Source: Aldrovandia affinis
Lineage: Eukaryota > Chordata > Actinopteri > Notacanthiformes > Halosauridae
Direction: 5' to 3'
Assembly: GCA_029706075.1 (NCBI GenBank)
Contig: JAINUG010000169.1
Span: 62,001 to 126,000 of the forward strand
Length of the DNA: 64,000 bases
The notes under the pieces were generated by a model that saw only the letters and a list, made by a program, of their open reading frames with translations, did no database searches and had not been told where the DNA came from. Below are positions 23,330 through 33,561 of the stretch, in pieces. Position 1 is the stretch's first letter. Every line of letters begins with the position of its first letter. A program made the position numbers and the translations under genes.

Positions 23330-24588
23330 AGGGCCAGATTTACTAAAGGATTGCGACTGCTTTTCCAACGCAAAAGCAGTCGCTACAAGGTCACAATATC
23401 TACATTGGATTTACCGAGTGGTCACATTGAGTCAAATCCCTATTAGGATGTAATTCGCAAGGCTAAGTAATTTTGCGACTTCCCTTTAGATGAATAGTTA
23501 AATGTGTTCATGCATATGTATACATGCTCAGGGTGGAGATTTTGTAAATGAGGTCAATTAAATATTCCGTCTGATTTACTAAAGCATGCCTTAATTGCAA
23601 CCCTCCTCTTTGCATGAGAATTTTAAGAAGTCTTGAAAACCAGGCTGTATTTTATGAGCGCTGATATCACCTAGGTATTTAACTATTCTCGTTTTGTATT
23701 GCACTTTCCGAGGTGCTAGTCGCTGGCCCGGCAATGCAAAACAAATCACAAACGTTGTTGCAAAGTACCCCAGTTCATGTCATGACAGCTTTTTTTCAGA
23801 AATACCTGTGTCTACAGACAGCTAAGTCAGAACTATTCAATTAAATATATATTCTATATAGCATGCATATTATGTACTCAAACTTGAAATAAAAATGATA
23901 TGAAAGGATGCAGGATTTCTATTGACCAATTTGTCATCAGCTAGCAGTCAGTATAAAAATGCAGCTTTGAATTTGAACAATTATCTTATTGTGCGCATGT
24001 GAACAGGAGGGTATAGAATGAATTGTGAATACAGTTTTAATTTCACATGCTCTGCAGCCTTCTCCCATCACAAGTTTACAGCTTCTATGATTTATTCTTA
24101 TTCTAATATTCTTTCCTCGGTTGGACCACCCGCATGTTTTTCCCGCTTTATATTGTAGGAAGGTTTTTCTTTTGTACGCCACCTAATGTCATGTCATATT
24201 TTCTTTACATAATCTATTGTTTGTTTTGTTATGCCTAATGCATTGTCTTTTTGTGATGTCATTTTGTGATGTCATTTTTTTGTGATGTCGTTGACCATTA
24301 CCTCTATTCCCTGATCTGCATATTTAAGTTTGTTTTCTCATGGTTCCCTCACTGCTCTGTATCCATTTCTTGGTGCTTTGTGATCTGGAAGTGTAACCAT
24401 GACATATTATTTCTGACCCTTTTCATGGGTGTCTCTTACCACAAAATTGCAATTGAGGGCGTTTCATTTCTTTGATTGCGTAATTTAGTAAATTGGTTGT
24501 TAATGTGCCGCTATTCGCTGCAAAATAGCCGCAACAAAATAGCGACTGTCTTTGTGCTGCGACTATCTTAGTAAATCTGGGCCTGAGC
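23330..24588. mobile_element. Candidate non-autonomous DNA transposon
   Basis: The left end 'gggccagatttactaaagga' and the right end 'agtaaatctgggcctgag' are inverted copies, and both arms continue with words built on 'gcgactg' and 'tcgc'. The interior of about 1.2 kb has no transposase. No clean target duplication could be assigned, so the superfamily is open, perhaps hAT-like. Confidence 0.6.
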
Positions 24589-24633
24589 GTTGCATTTAAC
24601 TGGAGGCAGAAGGAGTTAGTGTGCACTTTGTCA

Positions 24634-24752
24634 AACCGCCAAGAGTGGATTGATGGGCCTTCAGAACGGCGGAGAGATGTTTAAACATGATCCCCTGCAG
24701 AAACAATACAGCCCTACAGAAAAGACCAACACAGGTCTGCCACAGCCTGCAG
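24634..24752 (+). repeat. Left arm of inverted repeat B
   Basis: 119 bases that recur inverted at 25820-25940. Shared blocks include 'gccaagagtggat', 'atcccctgcagaaacaatac' and 'gtctgccacagcctgcag'. Identity is roughly 88-90% by eye. Confidence 0.92.
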
Positions 24753-25819
24753 GGTGCAAGCATTTTTGTATTCACACACCTGTGAAGACGCAATGAAACG
24801 AAAATATTCCAAAACCACTTAGCATGTGCTGTTTTATCTCGCGTGGAACACTAACAACATTTGAGGATCACAAAAATTGGTGCTTTGCCAGGAATATATC
24901 AGCTGGAACTGCCTATCACTCGATTGTAACTGCATTTTCAGCAAAAGGGTTTGATAGCCTGAAATTTAGTTCTGAAGACACCCATACAGCCTCCTCACAA
25001 AGCCCCCGCTTAAGTCCCATAATGTAGTCCAGCCTTGTTCTCACAGCCATTCTGCTGTGTATCATATTGTATATGTCATATTGTATATTTCAGGGGATAC
25101 GGTCTACTGCATGAACAATCTTGTCTTACAATTTCCAACCATAATATAATTCATTCAATCGTCACCCTCAAATCTCCCTGACGTTGGTAAGTTGTGTTCT
25201 GTAATGTAATCCGCCGGAGTATCGCTAAATAGCTTGTCTTGTTAAGGCCCAATGAACTCTCTCGTGTAAAATACAATTTACTCGGAGGCGCTTACAAAAC
25301 TGAAAAAGCAAAATTGACTGCGACAAAGGAGCGGTTTATCGACAGCACCCCCTTCAAACAGACGATTAATTAAAGCACGCTTGTTTGGGCGAATGGGAAT
25401 GCGTCACTGTGGAATGCATTATGTTATGTGGACATGATTAGAACCTTCGATATGAACACTGGTCCTAATCTTCTGATGATAATTTTCATGTAAATATTCT
25501 TGGTTTAGGGAAACCTGATTAATGGACTAAATAAATCCTAACCAGTGTTTTAAAAAATATTTTTATACATTGTGTTTTATTTAAATGGGAATATCAAATG
25601 ATTTCAATAGAACTGAGGGATAATTCATCAGCAAGTGTATAGTAAGGAACTGTTGTCATGCAAGCGTGAATAAACACATTGAAGAAGGCTTTTTAATGAA
25701 AATGACAGTCATTGAGAATTCGTTCCTCGGAGGCCTTTGAGAAGGGCGAAACCGAAACCCTCTGCCCTCTGAGCTATGTGACTGCGGGCCTCTGTGTGAG
25801 AGCTCTTGGGGTTGTTGCA
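24753..25819. other. Spacer between arms of inverted repeat B
   Basis: About 1.07 kb, non-coding by inspection, no repeat recognised. If the arms are ends of one element this would be its interior. Confidence 0.45.
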
Positions 25820-25940
25820 CTGCAGGCTGTGGCAGACCCATGTTGGTCTTTTCTGTGGGGCTGTATTGTTTCTGCAGGGGATCGTGTTTAAACGTCTCTC
25901 CGCCCTTTCTGAAGGCCCGTGTATCCACTCTTGGCAGTTT
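25820..25940 (-). repeat. Right arm of inverted repeat B
   Basis: 121 bases, reverse-complement counterpart of 24634-24752. Confidence 0.92.
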
Positions 25941-27266
25941 GGGCATAGTGTAATTGTGAGGCCTTGCATTCCACATGTTCCAGGGTGGGAGTGTCCCTGA
26001 CAGAGCCGCTTAGTTCCCAGCATTTCTCTCTGGTGTTTGGAAATTGAACGTAATATCACAAATTTACACCGTTTAAACCGTTAATGACCAAAATGGCCAG
26101 TTAGCCTCACGCTCAGTGATACAGTGCTCCTGTCTTGTTATTCACTGCAGGTCACAATATTGGTTTATTCATGTAGTTTGATTTAGACCAGTGAGAGACC
26201 GTTTCACTTGGAAGCTTGAGGATTACACTGCCACTGTATTAGGGGCAGCAAGGGGAGCCCATTAGTGTATAGTGTGTAGTGTAGCCCATAGTGTACCATT
26301 AGCCCATTAGCATTTAACATGTACATACATGAATAAGGAAACCTCACCATTCGCCCATTAGCATTTAAAATGTACTTACATTAATGAGTAAACTGTGTTA
26401 TGTGGGGTATGTGATTTGAGTTTGCAGTTTGCTCAGTTCAGGAATGTGGTGACCTTCATATACCCAGACACCTTCTCACATTCTCTCTTTCTTTCACATA
26501 CTCACACACACACTCGGGCGACCAGTGTTTTGCCTTAGGGAACACATTTTATAACTTCTGTGTTGTACGTAGTGACCATAATGACACTCAAACGTTCATT
26601 TTATCTGTTCATTATGTTAAAGGCTGTTTTCAGTTTTTAGACAGCAGACAGACAATAAGATATTTCCACCGTCCCTCTGTAGTTTCCTGATTCTATCCAA
26701 GAGTTTCCATCTTGAATATAATCTGTGTGCTCCCCAATCAAAGGCCACGTTGATGTTGTCCATGCATGCCGTGTATGTTTTCCAGTATTTCAGTGGAGTC
26801 TTGAATTGTTTCTCAGAAGAGGCTGGTGAAATCCCCCTTCCCTCCCTCACTGGTGACTTGTAATGGAAAGTAACCTTTGGAGAGACTTCTGGCACTCTGC
26901 TCCGGAATAAAAAAATTCCCCTCAATTTTGACCTTTCTTTTGACCTTTCACTTGTTGTATAAATATAATTTCTGGAAACGGCCACCATTTATGGTATGGC
27001 CATGGCATGCTGCCAAGGCCTGTTAGCTTTGCCTGGCTTAGATCTGTGCACTTAGCTTAGGCTGGTTTAGGCACCGCCTGGATTTGACCCCGCCCATCAG
27101 ATTTGAGTTTACTAACAGGAGACACTAACTCCAGGGCAGTTTCTGTGTTTCTCTCACACATCTGTGGGTTAGAGCAAGGTTTGTGTGCAGTGATCCTAGT
27201 TCAGGGTTCATTCTGGTTCATTCTCCCTGATTGGCCTTATTCAATATTGCATGCTCACGGACTCCT
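25941..27266. other. Non-coding stretch, nothing recognised
   Basis: No gene or identified repeat. Words such as 'cccattagcattta' recur near 26300 and 26350 as a small local duplication. Confidence 0.45.
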
Positions 27267-27795
27267 AAAGGCCTCTATATGCTCGAAGGACAACAACATG
27301 ACAGCAACACAACCAAGGCTCTGCAACATCAATGCGACATTTGAGACCTACGCAGAGGGGGTTTTAGAGGGTGTCATGTACCTAGCACAAAAATCGAACT
27401 CCGTTCACGTAGATGTTGCGCATCATTGATTGGTTGGTTAGTGAATGGAGGCGGAGCTGTCAGTCATAGTTCATAGGTCACATTTCATTAAGCTAGTAGC
27501 TAACAATATAGATAGCTAGCATCATTTGTTCGACACGGTATAAAATGAACCAGCTTCAGAAAAGATTGGCTGAAGAAGTTTGAAGGTACAGGAGTTTCCC
27601 TGCTTTCATTACAACTTTATCGACCTTGTTCAATACATTGACACATGCTAGTGTACAGAAGTGTAAGGACACCATGTTGCATAGGCTGCACATAGCCTTT
27701 GTAGATGTATAAGTGCTTGAGTGCTTGCGACATTGTTGCATTGCGCGAACCGCAAGGAAGTCGCACAAGTTACGTAGAAGCATGTAGAGGCCTTA
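27267..27795. mobile_element. Candidate miniature element with 6-bp TSD
   Basis: 529 bases. The left end aaaggcctctatatgct and the reversed right end taaggcctctacatgct are terminal inverted repeats. Both are flanked by the exact 6-base word actcct (27261-27266 and 27796-27801). Further inside, both arms carry 'gcgacatt' in inverted positions. No transposase is present. A 6-base duplication does not fit the commonest families. Confidence 0.65.
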
Positions 27796-27974
27796 ACTCC
27801 TCAGTCCCCACAACTCTGCAGTCCATCAGCTGAGCGTCCAAGAGAGCACAGATTATGAAGCTGCGTTTGCCTTGAACATTTTATCTGGTGTGGCGTGAGG
27901 CCGCAAATCAGACATGAAGAGTTCAGTGTTAATGGCCCTTGAGTGATTCATTCAGCACTTACCGTGAGCACTGG

Positions 27975-28130
27975 CTCGACCCAGTAGTCGCGGGTTTGAG
28001 CCTCGGCTACAACATCACACACCTGGTGTGCGGATGTGGGCGGCATGGCAACACTTGAGGTACTGTTGGTGAGAAAAATGATTGCACAGAAGTAATCCAG
28101 TATTAAAACATTCTATTCAGCTGTACTGTC
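27975..28130 (+). repeat. tRNA-derived SINE, diverged copy
   Basis: A B-box-like 'cgcgggtttgagcctcggct' and a tail with 'ctattcagctgtactgtcca' resemble the family 3 SINE at 20815-20965. Confidence 0.45.
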
Positions 28131-28606
28131 CATGAATCTGCATTTTATCCTATATTTAATATTTAATTTTAAATTAATTCATTTATTATATTTATAATAA
28201 TAATAAATGTGTTATTATTTTATTTAATATTTAATTAATTTGGTTTGAAATACTCAGCATGCCATTTCTTCCACAGGTTGATGCCATTTCTTCCTCAACG
28301 TCAGCGTTTTGTTGTTGAATCAGATCATTTGCTGTGTCTTCTGTTACGGACTGTTGTAGCGGTGTAAAAACGACACATCTTTCCGCCATTTGTGTCAGAT
28401 AGGGAAGTGATTGTCCTATTTCAGAACTGCTCCTAATGATGATGCATCCATTTTCCTGAAAGCCATGTTTTTTCATTATGAAGATATTTCAAAGTGTGAA
28501 ATGTGACCTTGAAGTGCGCTGTTTGAGTGTTACGGCTTAGCCGTGTTTCTGTGTGTTGTGAAGTGCACTAACGCTCGCCCTGTTTCTGTGTGTTGTGGCA
28601 CTCCAG
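28131..28606. other. Intron or 5' flank before the first PDE4 exon
   Basis: AT-rich to about 28245, then unremarkable until the acceptor 'gttgtggcactccag' ending at 28606. The tract before it is not strongly pyrimidine-rich, but the AG and downstream coding are clear. Confidence 0.6.
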
Positions 28607-28783
28607 CTTCGATGTGGAGAATGGCCCTCTGGACCCGCAGGCGTCCCCCGGGTCCGGCCTGGTCCTGCACGCCAACTTCCCGGGACACAGCCAGCGCCGC
28701 GAGTCCTTCCTGTACCGCTCCGACAGTGACTACGACCTCTCGCCCAAGTCCGTGTCCCGCAACTCCTCCATCACCGGCGAGCT
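28607..28783 (+). CDS. pde4b: PDE4 exon: first UCR1 exon
   Basis: This exon encodes the start of upstream conserved region 1 (UCR1), the regulatory domain of long cAMP-specific phosphodiesterase 4 isoforms. UCR1 works with UCR2 to restrain the catalytic domain and to mediate dimerisation. The frame runs from FDVENG, through LDPQAS and [20 protein letters not shown], to SRNSS. RRES is the protein kinase A site that activates long PDE4 forms. The exon is 177 bases, entered after CAG at 28604-28606 and left at GCT|GTAAGC, so the last codon is completed by the next exon. Compared with the mammalian forms I know, the linker between FDVENG and PLDP is shorter by a few residues. Together with the next exons, RSPAASQP and QTYRSV favour PDE4B over A, C and D; the choice between fish duplicates is not possible here. 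Confidence 0.95.
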
Positions 28784-29159
28784 GTAAGCCCCGCCTTCTT
28801 TCCCCACACTCCCCCCGCCTCGCACCCGCCCCTGGAAACAGCACTTTCACACACTGTACCTCGCGTGCGTCATACACCACGGAAGGTTGACCTGACCGAA
28901 ATCAGGGCTGTGCGTTCGTCTGGTTGAACTTAGTTACTCAACAACTCGGTTATGTACGGTGCCTTTCACTCCTAAACGAGTTGATTGTTAAACGTTAAAT
29001 ATCTCCATAAAGGTGATCCATTTGTGGTGTTCACTGTTCCATTTATGTTTCAGATTCAGAAGCAGTAATATTGTGAAGTACTGTATGTATTTTAATGACC
29101 TGTTTTTAACTGCACTGTGTACAGTATGATGTGTATTGGCTTAAATACAAATACATTTC

Positions 29160-29160
<1 letters not shown>

Positions 29161-29196
<36 letters not shown>

Positions 29197-29440
29197 CTTT
29201 GTATAGCACCTTTCATACATAGAATGCAGCTGAAAGAGCATTAGTCACCACAATAGGGCGAGGGCAGGTGAAAACAGGAACGGTTTCTGTGTTTGGAGAG
29301 AAAAATATACATAGATGAAAGATGATCCAATTAAATGTATACATACCAGATGATAGTAATAGTATAATTGAAATAGAAACAAGACTAAAGCAATAAAAAC
29401 CAGGTACAATAAAACAAGTTGTAAAATCTCTGATAAAAAA
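29161..29440. repeat. (ATA)n run and dispersed repeat, copy 2
   Basis: A long ATA microsatellite (about 29162-29194) is followed by 'tagcacctttcatacataga', the same layout as 3896-4060. It lies in the intron between the first two UCR1 exons. Confidence 0.65.
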
Positions 29441-29809
29441 AAAAAAAATATACATTTTGGTCTGTAGTAAAATTGTCCTTTACATTGACCTATAAATAAA
29501 TTAAAATGTCATTTTTTTGCCATTACCAAAATGAACTCTCCAAAGTGTGTTTGTGAAGACAAATCTGCACTCAGTTATAAGTCAAAGTCAAGGACAAATG
29601 TTGATTGAATTTAGGCCTTAAAGGCTTATTGTGCAGAATGGTTGCCTTTGGCTGCAGAATGCCCTTATTCTTTGTTTTCCATGTACAGCACGCATTACAT
29701 TCTTGCTCCTGGTGTTGGAACACTTGCCAGCTCACTGCAATTTATAATACTTTAGAATGAGTGGCTGAACTGACTAATTGATAGTAACACATATCTTTTT
29801 TATTTGCAG

Positions 29810-29846
29810 ACATGGTGATGACTTGATAGTTACACCTTTCGCTCAG
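29810..29846 (+). CDS. pde4b: PDE4 exon: second UCR1 exon
   Basis: A 37-base exon encoding HGDDLIVTPFAQ of UCR1. Its first base completes the codon left open by the previous exon, and the exon ends on a codon boundary. The acceptor is a good pyrimidine tract (cttttttatttgcag) and the donor is CAG|GTAAAT. The peptide is nearly invariant among vertebrate PDE4 paralogues, which makes the call secure despite the short length. Confidence 0.96.
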
Positions 29847-29969
29847 GTAAATATGACTCACCGCTGGGTCACCGTTAATCCTCCGGAAAACATTTCTGCT
29901 CACGTTAGTGCACCGCTTTATTCTCAGAAATGTTTTCATGTTTTTTTTTTACATTTTTTTCTCTCGTAG

Positions 29970-30040
29970 GTACTTGCAAGCCTTAGAAGTGTACGGAACA
30001 ACTTCACCACCCTGAGCAACGTACACTGTGCCACCAACAG
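29970..30040 (+). CDS. pde4b: PDE4 exon: third UCR1 exon
   Basis: A 71-base exon encoding VLASLRSVRNNFTTLSN and six more residues, the helical end of UCR1. The acceptor is a long T-rich tract ending in TCGTAG and the donor is CAG|GTAAGT, a strong match. Two bases are left for the next exon. RSVRNNFT matches PDE4B better than PDE4D, which I recall as having RTVRNNFA. Confidence 0.96.
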
Positions 30041-31462
30041 GTAAGTCACGCTGCAGGACCTGCTTATTGCACTGGGTCACTGTGCACTATTTTAGTGGGT
30101 TCTGTCACTGCGTACTCACTAAAATAATTGACATGCTTTTACGCACGAGTGGTACTCATGACTGTTGAAATATGTTTATCTGTTTTATTCAGTATTCAGG
30201 ATAATAATTTCAAGTAATACATTAATGACTACCCTTAAGAGAATATGTTTTTTGAATTTTTATCAACAGAAAGTAAAAACTGAAATATAAAATATAATCT
30301 CTTATAATGTATAAACTACAACAACAAAAAAACACAATGTGACATTTGTTGGTTTTATATATATATTAGCCACTAGAGGGCATTATCTCAGATTGCTTGG
30401 TTGCTTTTTTTCATGCTGTTCTGTAGCAGATTTATTTCACATATTTAGCTTCTATGAAGACGAGTTGGATAAAGGTGTTGTGAGTCCCACAGTGAAATAC
30501 CCAATCAAGTCAATCAGGGCTCAGTGTTAATTAATGTAATTATTTGTTTGGCCAATGCCCTTATCCCAGTACCCTTAGCCGCATTAGGGAGTCACCACAG
30601 CTTGCGTGGTGTTTATTTGTTATGATACTGGAACAAGCTATTTTCTCTCGAGGATTAATAATGTGCTATTTTAATCTATTGTCAGCATGACAAGAATCAT
30701 AACGTGTGATTCTTGTTAGCCTGTCATATCATAGGAGCTAAAACTACCAGCATTGATGTAGGAGATACATATACAGTATACTCAAATTATTCACACCCTT
30801 GATAAAGATGAGCAAAGAAGGCTGTAAAAAATAAACACTATTAGCTTGTCACTGTATTTCATATGGTTTCATTCTATATATAATTTTTTTTACTTAATTC
30901 CATATATTTAAAAATTACCATTCATGCCCTGTGGATGGGGGCATTGTCATCCTGGAAGAGACCACTCCCAACTTTGACATTTGACATGGACCACTTTACT
31001 CACAAACATGCATTTTTAGGTGTAATAAGGGATTTATGCACTGCAACCCAATCATACTATTCCTCTCTGTGAAGTTCTCAAAGGACTGTTCTTGATGAAA
31101 CTGCCTGTTTTAAATGAATGTGCAACGCAGTAGTAGTTATCTTGCAGTGGAACGTAAGTTAGCAGCAACTGTGGAAATGATATAATGAACAAATTCGGTT
31201 GGTAAAGAACCCCATTAAGTTAAAAATAGTAGTATATACACTTGGCAAGCGGGGTTGTTTATACAGGAATTGCGCGCAACACTTGGAGGATGCCGTCAAC
31301 GTGTAATGTCCGAACTTCATCTTAACACAATGGCCCTTTATCATTGTTGTAATGTAATTACACTGTAATTACATTGTCATGTCCGTCATGGTCCACATCG
31401 ATGACCATATGTTATATGTGTGTTTACATTTGTGAACTTTCATGCGCAAGTGTACATCCTTT

Positions 31463-31464
<2 letters not shown>

Positions 31465-31518
<54 letters not shown>
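31465..31518. repeat. (GT)n microsatellite
   Basis: A run of about 27 GT units in the intron between the third and fourth visible PDE4 exons. Confidence 0.95.
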
Positions 31519-31520
<2 letters not shown>

Positions 31521-31807
31521 AGCCTTTGTCTCATCGCGAGTTGAGAAATTGTGCCTCTCATGTGGCAATATCCTCATCACGAATCCCACACTGCACTGTG
31601 GGAAATGCTTAACAAGTCAAAATTAACAATTACAGCCGAATTCAATTACAGTTGCACCCATACCCTGGCACCCATGCTACTGGTTAAAACCTTGGGCATT
31701 TTGTCAATCGCATGTTAGTAATGGCCCAGTACCTATGTTGGGGTGTGGATTTGGGCTGCTAGCAGTTTTAGGGGTCCCCCTGAAGACTCTGTTTTCTGTG
31801 TTTCCAG

Positions 31808-31857
31808 GAGGTCCCCTGCAGCCAGCCAACCACAGATCACCAGAGTCTGCCTGCCAG
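31808..31857 (+). CDS. pde4b: PDE4 exon: UCR1-UCR2 linker exon
   Basis: A 50-base exon encoding RRSPAASQPQITRVCLP (the first Arg codon is shared with the previous exon). This is linker region 1, which joins UCR1 to UCR2 in long isoforms. RSPAASQP is characteristic of PDE4B. The acceptor is TTTCCAG and the donor is CAG|GTAAGC. One base is left over, which matches the phase of the exon at 60350, some 28.5 kb downstream. Confidence 0.94.
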
Positions 31858-32244
31858 GTAAGCCCATCTGTATTTTGAGAGAGAGAGAGACAAACCTAGG
31901 GCCAATTGTGCCACTTTAATAGTTAGTCAGGTGCTGTGCGCTTTGTCATTGACCTGATTAGTAAATGTGTCATTTTGCCATCTTCATGCTGTAGTCTTTT
32001 ATATTGTCAGTTTTTTTGTAATAGTTGCACTGTACAGTTGCTGTTGTACAGCAAGCTTAAAGTAGTTTTTGCTGGGGGGGAGGGTTTTAAAACTTTGACA
32101 CAATATTTTTTATATTACTTTTATTTAACCAGAAAAGCCACATTGAGATTAAAAATCTATTTTTCAAGTGTGTCCTGGCTCACAAAGTGTGTCCAGAATC
32201 ACAAGGTTTGAAAAATAAAAAGAGAAAAAAAAAATATATATATA

Positions 32245-33470
32245 TGTGACCGGGGCACATGTGAGCCCCAGACTACAAGAGCCAGACTACGCCACTCAGG
32301 GAATTGCACCCAGAGAATACCCAATAAATACACAATAAATACACAGGTTCTTGAATAAGAAAGGGAGCAGAGACGTGAGTTTCCAGTTTCACCAGATAAT
32401 ATAATTTATTTAGGGGTTCACAGGGTAATTTATATTCACATTTATTTACAGCTAAAAGATAATCTATTTTATTACAAAAATATATTCTATTTTAAAACCA
32501 TACACTTTTTAAGAGGTTTCCACTGATGATACCACCAAACTAGGAGGGTTGCCAAAGGAATCGGTAGGAGGAGAATGGGGAGGGAGGCATAGAAGGTTTC
32601 ACCGCCACAAATAGGCCATGCAAAAATACACTGTTACGTATACTAACACTACAAAATGAACACAGCACTCGTGAAAAACACAGCAATTATCACACGTGAA
32701 TAGGACGTCCTAAGGGGAAGCCTCCGCTCCGTGACCAACCACCTACTGAGCTGTAGCAACCCAACCGTCCTGTTAACTGGCAGGAGCCCGGAAATATCAA
32801 TCCCCTAAAATTGACAGCCAACAGTTGGTTTACAATAAAATAATGAAACAAAAGAAATAACCAAGTATTAAAAGACAGCAACCAAACAAAGTAATGGGCA
32901 AAAACAGCAGTGGCCCAGCGCTCCTCCTGATAAGAAAAATAACACAATTAGCAACCTTTTACAATAATTACAAATAGGAGATCCCTAGTTAGGCAGCCAT
33001 ACTGCCTTACCTGCACTCATACAGCAGAACTAGGGGCTACAGGAGACCATCGTCAGGGTCCTTGTTCCTATAATGAGAGGTAAGGTTACCAATAGGCATT
33101 AACATCTTACTAGCACCACTGCAACAGTTCAAATAAAAGCAAGCTACAACAGGACACAGAATGCATACCTGGAAACCACAAGATACGGTGAGCACAATTA
33201 CTCTTCCGTTGCGTTGTATAAGGCAGGGAAAGAGCTAACGCTGCTCTTTGCTGGCTCTGCTCCTACTGCAACCTTTACCATGCGATCAGGACGAAAAGGG
33301 GTGAGTCTGTCACTGCCTGCACACTGCTCCCTTTAAATGAACTGAAATGATCACGATCACCTGTTCTCACTCACGGTGATTACAATAGAGTAACCAGTAT
33401 CAGCTGTTTTCACTCAGGATGGTTACAAGCTGCGTGGCCAAACTGACAGGGGAACTCTCAACCCATTACA
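32245..33470 (-). repeat. 3' LTR of the Ty3/Gypsy element
   Basis: 1226 bases; on the minus strand it begins TGTAATGGG and ends GGTCACA, the usual TG...CA limits. Compared with the other LTR it lacks one base at three sites (near 33240, 33295 and 33450). An 85-codon open frame in it is present identically in both LTRs and has no known motif. Confidence 0.96.
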
Positions 33471-33489
33471 ATCTACCCCCACTTTCTAT
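33471..33489 (-). other. Polypurine tract of the LTR element
   Basis: On the minus strand the purine-rich sequence gaaagtgggggtagat directly precedes the 3' LTR, where plus-strand DNA synthesis is primed in LTR elements. Confidence 0.75.
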
Positions 33490-33561
33490 CGGAGTCCCGC
33501 CGATAAAACAAAACAGGACCTAAGGAGTTACCTCCAGAGCCTAGGTATAGCAGATGTCATA

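Noticed and set aside
28530-28880. 116-codon antisense frame and a second + frame over the first UCR1 exon
   Set aside because: Both are shadows of the GC-rich PDE4 exon; only the FDVENG frame has family support.
32690-32947. 85-codon protein present in both LTRs
   Set aside because: Identical copies are expected because the LTRs are near identical. No motif or expression signal supports a gene.
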